In this document: in pieces, positions 1 to 5,308 of the stretch
Layout: each line of letters starts with the position of its first letter
Position numbering within the stretch: the first letter of the stretch is position 1
DNA from: a bacterium
GTDB taxonomy: Bacteria; JACRDZ01; JAJRWM01
Assembly (NCBI GenBank): GCA_024276815.1
Contig: JAJRWM010000072.1
Span: 1-29,240 of the forward strand
Length of the DNA: 29,240 nucleotides
Reading direction: 5' to 3'
Notes under the pieces: model-generated
Databases searched by the model: none
What the model was told of the DNA's origin: nothing
Seen by the model: the letters and a program-made list of their open reading frames with translations, nothing else
Translations under genes and position numbers: made by a program

Positions 1-47
1 AAAAACGGCTCCGCTTCTTCTGTCGTCGCGAAAACCAGCCCGATCAA
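1..47 (-). CDS. Start of an MqnB-like futalosine hydrolase (partial, runs off the window)
   Basis: Only the first 15 codons are present. Read from a TTG at 47-45 they give LIGLVFATTEEAEPF, which looks like the N-terminus of nucleoside-phosphorylase-fold hydrolases such as futalosine hydrolase (a hydrophobic strand, then a T-x-x-E-A-x-P-F pattern). The TTG overlaps the mqnD stop codon as TTGA, the usual sign of translational coupling. Futalosine hydrolase (MqnB) removes hypoxanthine from futalosine two steps before MqnD acts, so the position fits the pathway. With so few residues another member of the same fold (for example a methylthioadenosine nucleosidase) cannot be excluded. Confidence 0.5.
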   Translation of the reverse strand, partial: MIGLVFATTEEAEPF

Positions 48-850
48 TTGATAATCCCGGCGGCCAGCGCCATTTCTTCAAGCTTAGCGACAGCGGCCCG
101 GCCAACCGCGCCCAGGTCCAGGCTGAAATCGTTAACGTAAGTGTCAACGTGTTTTCGTAAGACCCCTTCATCCACTTCCTGGGCGTGTTCTTTCATGTAT
201 TCAATCAGGCCCTCCGGGTTCCTGCGCGCGCTTTTTATGCTGGCCAGCAGCCCCTCTTCGAATCTTTCAATCAGCAGGGCGGGCAGTTGTTTGCGGACGG
301 CGATACAGCCCAGGGGAATCGGCAGGCCGGTTTTTTCTTCCCACCAGGCGCCGAGGTCGGCAATTAAACAGAACCCGGCTTGTTCATAGGTAAACCGGCT
401 CTCGTGAATGATAACACCACAGTCGGCCCGACCGGTTTCAATCATTTCAAATATTTTGTCATAAGTCACGAATATTTTTTCTCTTGGCTGTTCAGGCGAC
501 CAGAGCTGAAATAAGAGATGGGCGGTAGTCAACCCTCCTGGTAAAGCGACCCGACAGTGTTTAATGTCATTCAGGCTTAGCGCTTTTTTAGAGATTACCA
601 GCGGCCCGCAGCCAAATCCCAGGGCGGCTCCGACGGGCAGTATTTGGTAGTATTTCTGAACTTTCAGCCAGGCGTGAAAGGATATTTTCGTAACATCGAA
701 TTCCCTGTCCAACGCGCGGTGGTTAAGCGTTTCGACATCGTCAAGATATACCGTTATACCGATATCGGGCAGATGCAGTTTACCCGAGGCGATGGCGTAA
801 AACATATACGTGTCGTTTGGACATGGGGTATAGGCCAGACTGAGTTCCAA
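44..850 (-). CDS. mqnD: 1,4-dihydroxy-6-naphthoate synthase MqnD
   Basis: The 268-residue protein belongs to the MqnA/MqnD periplasmic-binding-protein-like family. It converts cyclic de-hypoxanthinyl futalosine to 1,4-dihydroxy-6-naphthoate in the futalosine route to menaquinone, in the cytoplasm. Seen in the sequence: the N-terminal motif YTPCPNDTYMFYAIASG near residues 7-23, typical of MqnD (S/T-P-C-P-N-D-T), a central substrate-loop segment LPGGLTTAHLL, and GVIIHESRFTYEQAG, also typical of the family. Length is normal. The start is a TTG with GGAG eleven bases upstream; the first ATG lies 15 codons in and would cut off the conserved motif. The next gene overlaps its stop codon and looks like MqnB, supporting a menaquinone operon. 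The MenG-like methyltransferase at 26,985 would act at the end of the same pathway. Confidence 0.93.
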   Translation of the reverse strand: MELSLAYTPCPNDTYMFYAIASGKLHLPDIGITVYLDDVETLNHRALDREFDVTKISFHAWLKVQKYYQILPVGAALGFGCGPLVISKKALSLNDIKHCRVALPGGLTTAHLLFQLWSPEQPREKIFVTYDKIFEMIETGRADCGVIIHESRFTYEQAGFCLIADLGAWWEEKTGLPIPLGCIAVRKQLPALLIERFEEGLLASIKSARRNPEGLIEYMKEHAQEVDEGVLRKHVDTYVNDFSLDLGAVGRAAVAKLEEMALAAGIIN

Positions 851-974
851 CTGTGATTTATCTCCATAAAATAAAAGACGAGGGTATCATAAATGGCCGT
901 AAATTTCAAATCGAGTTTGCCGGGTTTTCAACAAACTTACAGTTGGCGGAGTGAGACCTCCAGGTCCACCGGCC

Positions 975-1994
975 TTACCCTCTATCCAATAATCTTTCTT
1001 TTAAATAATCGTATATTCGGGGCAGGCCCCGGCCATCGACGAGTTTCATGCCCAGTTCGCTCATGTTTTGTCTTTGAGCCTGGTTTTTGGCCAAGTCGGC
1101 ATATTGGGCGGTTATTTCTTCTTTGGAGACGTTCTGGCCCAACCCCGGGTACATAATCGCCTTTTTGGCGGCGAAGCGTTTGGCGATCACGTTCTGGTGC
1201 TCAACCTGGGCGAGCACGATGGCCGGCGTTCCGGCGCACATTGCTTCGTATAGCGTTATCCCCCCGGCGATGACGGCGATGTCGGCGTTAATTAGGAGTG
1301 GCGCTAAAGTTTCCAGGTTGCGGTAGAAGGTGAAATTACCCTGTAACTTGTTACTTAGTCTTCTCAGTTCATCGATATGGGGATAGGCCGGTCCGATAAC
1401 CACGTCAAAATGTTCAGGTCTGTCCCTGAGCGCCTCGACCACTTTTATGGTCAGGTTCAGCGGGTCGCCGCCGCCCATTGAGATTAATGTGTTACGCACG
1501 TTTTGCGGAGCGGTTTTTCCCGGGTCAGCTAAGTTGTTATACAGAGGATGCAGCACGATATAATCCGGGCCGCAAAGTGTAACTGGTCCCTCAGGCGCTC
1601 TTTTTTCATCGAGGTTGGCGTCGATCAGGACATCGCAGTATGAGCGTCCTGAGCCAAGGTCATCGAAGTTAACCAGTAACGTGTTGCCGGAGCGTATTTG
1701 TTTCATATACGACATTCTGGTGTTTTGACAGTCGGTGATAATCATATCTGGTTTTAAGCTTTTGAAGTGGTTATCAAGATAGAATCCTTCCTCATCGGCG
1801 TTTAGCTCCGCTGGAATAAGATTTATGGTGTGTTTACCACAAATAACGTTTGCTTCATGGAAGTCTTTGGTAAAGAAAATAATTTCGGCCGCCAGTCGCT
1901 CGGCAAACAGGTCGGCGAAATTGTTACAGCGCACCAGGTGCCCCAAGCCAATTTCTGAATTACCATCGACTCTGAAGATTACTTTATAACTCAA
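975..1994 (-). CDS. pseG: PseG-like UDP-2,4-diacetamido-2,4,6-trideoxy-beta-L-altropyranose hydrolase
   Basis: This is a GT-B-fold nucleotide-sugar hydrolase of about 339 residues. PseG releases UDP from the 2,4-diacetamido sugar in pseudaminic acid synthesis; the SpsG/NeuC-like relatives act in similar nonulosonate pathways. The N-terminus reads FRVDGNSEIGLGHLVRC, the PseG signature (R-x-D-x-x-x-x-I-G-x-G-H-x-x-R-C) with the general-base His. The C-terminal half has MSMGGGDP-like and AGGITLYEAMCAGTPAIV segments that bind the nucleotide. I start it at TTG 1994, eight bases after a GGAG; the longer frame up to 2039 has no ribosome site and adds unrelated residues. It lies 362 bp downstream of the flagellin genes on the same strand. 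Flagellin glycosylation is the best-known use of pseudaminic acid, but no other pse gene is in the window, so the exact sugar is an inference. Confidence 0.8.
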   Translation of the reverse strand: MSYKVIFRVDGNSEIGLGHLVRCNNFADLFAERLAAEIIFFTKDFHEANVICGKHTINLIPAELNADEEGFYLDNHFKSLKPDMIITDCQNTRMSYMKQIRSGNTLLVNFDDLGSGRSYCDVLIDANLDEKRAPEGPVTLCGPDYIVLHPLYNNLADPGKTAPQNVRNTLISMGGGDPLNLTIKVVEALRDRPEHFDVVIGPAYPHIDELRRLSNKLQGNFTFYRNLETLAPLLINADIAVIAGGITLYEAMCAGTPAIVLAQVEHQNVIAKRFAAKKAIMYPGLGQNVSKEEITAQYADLAKNQAQRQNMSELGMKLVDGRGLPRIYDYLKERLLDRG

Positions 1995-2050
1995 AATTAT
2001 CACTCCATAATAATTTGTAATAGAACAAAGTGCAATCAAGTATAAAGTTC

Positions 2051-2259
2051 TTAGGGGGAACTTTTTTAGACTTCGCTAAAAATCAGCTCGTCGATAGATA
2101 TAGATAAAAACCGCTCCCCCTAAAACCCCCACACAAAAACTTTAGTTGGTCTATAGCAAATATATTTGATTTGATAGTAACATGCTGTAGGTAAGCGAGC
2201 AACTCTTTGCGAGTGAGATTATAAGTGCCGAAGGCATCTATCCTCAAACCGTCGGTTTG
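2051..2259 (+). repeat. Dispersed hairpin repeat, copy R1
   Basis: This copy starts with a large stem, TTAGGGGG (2051-2058) pairing with CCCCCTAA (2116-2123), enclosing a second stem TTTTTAG/CTAAAAA (2063-2069/2076-2082). It then has the three-hairpin core: H1 GCAACTCTTTGC (2199-2210), H2 TGCCGAAGGCA (2226-2236) and H3 CAAACCGTCGGTTTG (2245-2259). The core is shared with copies at about 14,951, 20,648 (opposite strand) and 26,691. The H3 stem is perfect and differs in sequence from the other copies while staying paired. Confidence 0.75.
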
Positions 2260-2261
2260 TG

Positions 2262-2298
2262 AAAAAATTACCCGCCTGATTTTCCAGACGGGTAATTT
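2262..2298 (-). terminator. Rho-independent terminator of the small flagellin gene
   Basis: AAATTACCCG (2265-2274) pairs perfectly with CGGGTAATTT (2289-2298), ten base pairs around a 14-base loop. On the minus strand the stem is followed by a run of T. It lies 58 bp past the flagellin stop codon, so it would end the flagellin transcript before pseG. Confidence 0.85.
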
Positions 2299-2356
2299 CT
2301 GACAGCAAAGAACATCAAGCTTTAATCTGGGCAAATTACGAGCTTTATCTCAACGC

Positions 2357-3091
2357 CTATTCCAAAAGCTTCAAAATTGTCGACTGCTGCATATTAAACT
2401 GAGCTAACATCGCAACGCCGGAACGCTCTTTTATTTGAGTCTGGACCAGGTTCATCATGGATTCAGCGAAGTCGGCGTCTCGTATCCGGGACTCGGCGGC
2501 CATGGTGTTTTCCGCGGCGACAGCCAGGTTGTTAATCCGGCCTTCCATGGAATTAATCTGGGCGCCGATTCCCGATCTTATTGACGCCACATTTGAGCCT
2601 GCTTCTCTTGCCGAGGTAATGGCTCCGGCAGGGTCGGCGACGACGTCGATTCCGGCTGTGCCAATTGCGTCCGGGGCCAGATTGGTAGCGATTGGTTGCT
2701 CGTTAAAAGTTGTCTTGGAAGCGTCGGCGATAAATTCATTCAGCGAATCAATTTCCTGTTGAATAGCCATCCTGTCTTCTGAAGTCAGGGTCGCGTTAGC
2801 GGACTGGACCGCCAGTTCATCGATGCGGCCAACGGCATCCTGAACGCTCGCGGCTGTACCTTCCGCTGTTTGAGCCAGGGATATCTCGTCCTGGATATTG
2901 GCCAGATCTTTCAGGTAGCCGGAGATCTGCGCTCTCATTTTTTCCGAGACAACGAGGGCGGCCGGATCATCGCTGGCGTCATTTACTTTCTGGCCGGTTG
3001 TCAGTTCTTCCAGGAATTTCTTCACCTGCTTATGGGTGTTATTAAGCTGGTTAGTGATTCCCATACCGCTACTTTTGTTGATACCAACCAT
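2357..3091 (-). CDS. Flagellin, minimal form (244 aa)
   Basis: This is a flagellar filament protein exported through the flagellar type III apparatus. The N-terminal D0/D1 helices (SSGMGITNQLNN, then ELTTGQKVNDASDDPAALVVSEKMRAQ-type heptads) and the C-terminal D1/D0 helices (ESRIRDADFAESMMN, then AMLAQFNMQQSTILKLLE) match the flagellin N and C domains. Only about 60 residues separate the two, so the variable D2/D3 domain is absent and the protein is near the smallest size for a filament flagellin. It starts at ATG 3091 behind an AGGAGGTG ribosome site with ideal spacing, suggesting strong expression. A sigma-28 promoter (3130-3157) sits just upstream and a strong terminator just downstream, so it can be transcribed alone. 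It lies 63 bp after the larger flagellin. Confidence 0.95.
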   Translation of the reverse strand: MVGINKSSGMGITNQLNNTHKQVKKFLEELTTGQKVNDASDDPAALVVSEKMRAQISGYLKDLANIQDEISLAQTAEGTAASVQDAVGRIDELAVQSANATLTSEDRMAIQQEIDSLNEFIADASKTTFNEQPIATNLAPDAIGTAGIDVVADPAGAITSAREAGSNVASIRSGIGAQINSMEGRINNLAVAAENTMAAESRIRDADFAESMMNLVQTQIKERSGVAMLAQFNMQQSTILKLLE

Positions 3092-3129
3092 TGATATGCA
3101 CCTCCTTTACTCACAACTACACATAATCC

Positions 3130-3157
3130 CTATCGGGCTTTAACCGACAATGCTTTA
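3130..3157 (-). promoter_or_regulatory. Sigma-28 (FliA/SigD) promoter of the small flagellin
   Basis: On the minus strand, TAAA (3157-3154), a 16-base spacer and CCCGATAG (3137-3130) match the sigma-28 consensus TAAA-N15/16-GCCGATAA. The -35 TAAA overlaps the TAA stop codon of the upstream flagellin. Transcription would start near 3123, giving a leader of about 30 bases before ATG 3091. Confidence 0.75.
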
Positions 3158-4716
3158 TCCCTTAAACAATAAATCCCAGATCGCGTTGGGCATCATATTA
3201 GCCTGGGTTATCATTGAGGCCGATGTTTCAGTAAGTAATTGGCTCATGGTGAAGTTAATCATTTCCTGGGCCATATCGGTATCGCGAATCTGGCTTTCAG
3301 CCTGTTCCGTATTCAACTTTATACTGTCAAGGCGGCTCATGGTGCGGGTGAATTCATTTTCGAAAGCTCCCAGGGAGGACCGCTCGCGGCTTATTTTGTT
3401 GATCGCGTCCTGGGTAATCGTTACCGCCCGGCCCGCCTTGTCTTCTCCGACTACATCAATCTTGTACACGCCCAGAGACTGGCTGTCCAGGTCATTGATG
3501 CGTTTAACGTCAAACCCCTCGTTGCCGGTCGTTACCTGGAATTTCAGGGGCTTGGGGTTGACTGACAGAGCGAAAGTCTCAGGGCTGGAAGCCAGGGCGA
3601 TACTCGGCCGGGCGTCACTGTTTGGTTGTATCGCCAGGTCAATAGTAGGATCGATGACCACGTCGATGCCGGGAACCAGGTTAAAGGCGCGGTCGCCTTT
3701 TATTGACTGGGTGTAGGTCTGGTTGGAGCTGATCTCGGTAGCGCTGATGGAAAAAGTCGGCTCTTCGGCGCTGACGACTTCGGAAATCCGAAAGCCGTCA
3801 GGATGTCCTGGTCACCGCTAAAGGTGATTTCACCCAGCATACCCGGTATTCCGGAAGCGATCTCAACGCTGCCGCTGCTCGCTCCGCTGGTAATGACCCG
3901 GGCCAGGTTAGGCAGGCTGCCGGCTTGCAACGCGCCTTCCATATCAAGATCAGTTGTTCCGCTGCTGTCGGCGATAGCCAGGGAAAATTTCCCCATCGCT
4001 TCATCCAGAGTATCCGAACCGTAAAGGTAAATGGTGGCTGATTGTCCATTACCCCAGAGGGTGATTGGCTGGGCGGAGCCAAGCAGGCCGCTGAAGCTGG
4101 AGATTGAATTGAGCAGGGTGGAGGTCGTGGCTGTGGTTGAACCATCGGTGGTGAAGATTGACGAGCGTTGTACCTGCAAGGCCCCGGCGGCGGTCGCGCC
4201 GATTGTAATGGAAAAAACCCCGCCGTTACCGGTATCGCCGACGGCCATGGCGGAAATAGCGGTTGGATTATTGGTGCTGACAATCGCGTTGGCGGTTCCG
4301 TCCAGCAGTTTTTTCAGGTTGAAGGTGGTTGTTTCGGCGATGCGGTCGACTTCGGAGATCAGTGTGTTGATCTCATTTTGGATTTCGACCCGGTCAGAGT
4401 TGGTCAGATCGCCATTCGCGGCTTCGAGCGCCAACTCGTTCATGCGGCTCAAGGCTGAAGCTGTGGAGTCCAGTGCTTCATCCGCGGTTTGAAAGAGGGA
4501 GATACCGTTTTGGGCGTTGCTGTTAGCCTGAGCCATCGCCTCAATCTGGGCTTTTAATTTTTCCGCCAGGGTAAGGCCGCTGGGATCGTCGCCGGCCCGG
4601 TTTATTCGTTTGCCGGTAGATAATCTTTCAATGGATTGGGCTAATTTGTTAGTGTTTTCGAGAAGCGCCTGGCTACTGTTAATCGCCGAGAGATTGGTGT
4701 TAAATCGTAAAAACAT
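3155..4716 (-). pseudogene. Large flagellin (about 520 aa) with a one-base frameshift
   Basis: The N-terminal part (4716 to about 3785) holds a complete D0/D1 domain (MFLRFNTNLSAINSSQALL, SIERLSTGKRINRAGDDPSGL) and a variable D2/D3 region. The C-terminal part (about 3780 to 3155) continues in another frame with VVSAEEPTFSIS, RSSLGAFENEF and ESQIRDTDMAQEM up to the stop. Restoring one base near 3779-3786 joins them as ...LTAFGFPEVVSAEEPTF... without a gap, the usual end of the flagellin variable domain, so the two are one gene. Without it the first frame ends at 3700. The start is ATG 4716, nine bases after AAAGGAG; the TTG at 4725 touches the ribosome site. The break lies in a small palindrome, TTCGGA-TT-TCCGAA. 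It may be a real pseudogene, a slipped-strand variant or a sequencing error. Confidence 0.85.
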
Positions 4717-4819
4717 AATTTTCAACTCCTTTTGAAAAGTTATTCTTCATTCCTTTGAAGAACAGGAATCGCAGAATGGTACTGCTCAGCCATCCCTCCT
4801 TTCCGAGTTAAAATATTAT

Positions 4820-4912
4820 GAATTCAGCGCTTACACCCTCCCTTGAAAAAAAAACTAAAGAAATTAACTCAAGTCCCCGATAACAAAACTGGTGGGGTAG
4901 ACCGCTGAATTC
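4820..4912. repeat. 10-bp inverted repeats flanking a 73-bp segment upstream of the flagellin
   Basis: GAATTCAGCG at 4820-4829 is the exact reverse complement of CGCTGAATTC at 4903-4912. The enclosed segment holds the rightward sigma-28 promoter. In the leftward transcript from the sigma-70-like promoter the repeats would instead close a long stem with smaller paired segments inside (CTTGA/TCAAG). A 10-bp repeat at this distance can occur by chance, so the function is open. Confidence 0.6.
4856..4883 (+). promoter_or_regulatory. Sigma-28 type promoter pointing away from the flagellin gene
   Basis: TAAA (4856-4859), a 16-base spacer and CCCGATAA (4876-4883) match the sigma-28 consensus. It has the same spacing and the same CCCGATA core as the promoter of the small flagellin at 3130-3157. 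It reads rightward, where no gene lies on that strand before the terminator near 5,095. Confidence 0.6.
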
Positions 4913-4926
4913 TAACCGTCAATTAG

Positions 4927-4956
4927 AGTTTATCCATAAGGGGACTATCTTGTCAA
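4927..4956 (-). promoter_or_regulatory. Sigma-70-like promoter reading toward the large flagellin
   Basis: On the minus strand a perfect TTGACA (4956-4951) is followed after 18 bases by TAAACT (4932-4927), four of six matches to TATAAT. The start would be near 4920, giving a leader of about 200 bases before ATG 4716 that includes the inverted repeat. Confidence 0.5.
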
Positions 4957-5050
4957 CCTTTTTTTAAGGGAAAGCCCCACCTAACCATTGTTTCCCGCTT
5001 CTTTTCAGGCGTCCGGTTGTTTTCAATAGATAATAATATCAAAAACAAAA

Positions 5051-5095
5051 AACGGTGTTTTCCCCGTCGTTGCTGGTAAAACCGGCGTTTTTTTT
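5051..5095. terminator. Bidirectional terminator between helicase and flagellin genes
   Basis: Stem pieces AACG/CGTT and GTTTT/AAAAC around a loop near 5066-5074 are followed by eight T on the plus strand. On the minus strand the stem is followed by T6-G-T5. It can end the helicase transcript coming from the right and any transcript from the rightward sigma-28 promoter. Confidence 0.6.
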
Positions 5096-5181
5096 CAGTT
5101 TCGCGTAGTGTTTGAGGCCTGTGTCAAGTTTTTTTTGCGATTTGTTGTAACGCGTCAGTCTTCCGGGGAAAAGACCTTATT

Positions 5182-5236
5182 TGTCATTCCCGTGCCAACG
5201 GGAATCCACTAGATTCCTGCATACGCTGGCATGACA
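5182..5236. repeat. 55-bp palindromic element of the TGTCATTCCCG type
   Basis: It begins TGTCAT (5182-5187) and ends ATGACA (5231-5236), an exact 6-bp terminal inverted repeat. It contains a perfect 8-bp hairpin, ATTCCCGT-GCCA-ACGGGAAT (5186-5205). Short elements starting TGTCATTCCCG with a GGGAATCCA arm are widespread non-autonomous repeats in several bacterial phyla, so I read this as a MITE- or REP-like copy with no coding capacity. Confidence 0.65.
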
Positions 5237-5308
5237 TTACTGGTTCCCCCACTTCACTGACGGGTTACGGATTTGTTATTAAAAATAAATTTCCCGCCCT
5301 GGTTCGCT

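Larger units (their letters stand above)
1995..2356. other. 362-bp intergenic region between flagellin and pseG
   Basis: It holds the terminator of the small flagellin (2262-2298), one copy of the dispersed hairpin repeat (2051-2259, described separately) and the ribosome site of pseG. The 83-codon open frame over 2083-2334 is made of these hairpins and looks non-coding. I see no convincing promoter for pseG. Confidence 0.7.
4717..5308. other. 592-bp regulatory region between helicase and flagellin genes
   Basis: No coding gene is visible. From the flagellin outward it contains: leader hairpins with several GGA motifs (4720-4810); 10-bp inverted repeats at 4820-4829 and 4903-4912; a sigma-28 promoter pointing rightward between them; a sigma-70-like promoter reading toward the flagellin (4927-4956); a bidirectional terminator (5051-5095); and a small mobile-type palindromic element (5182-5236). 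Each is listed separately. Confidence 0.7.

Noticed and set aside
893-1156. 87-codon plus-strand open frame over the end of pseG
   Set aside because: It overlaps the conserved pseG coding sequence on the opposite strand and shows no domain or ribosome site.
2051-2298. Repeat copies as a CRISPR array or tRNA remnants
   Set aside because: Units are not regularly spaced or directly repeated, and no cloverleaf or anticodon stem is present.
2083-2334. 83-codon minus-strand open frame between flagellin and pseG
   Set aside because: It is composed of the hairpins of repeat R1 and the flagellin terminator, has no ribosome site, and its protein resembles nothing I know.
3155-3661. Separate 168-residue gene starting at 3661
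   Set aside because: Its sequence is the C-terminal flagellin domain continuing from the upstream frame; it has no ribosome site and makes sense only as part of the frameshifted flagellin.
4820-4912. Known c-di-GMP riboswitch in the flagellin leader
   Set aside because: Although the leader could fold with a closing stem, the conserved bases of the c-di-GMP-I and c-di-GMP-II classes as I know them are not seen.
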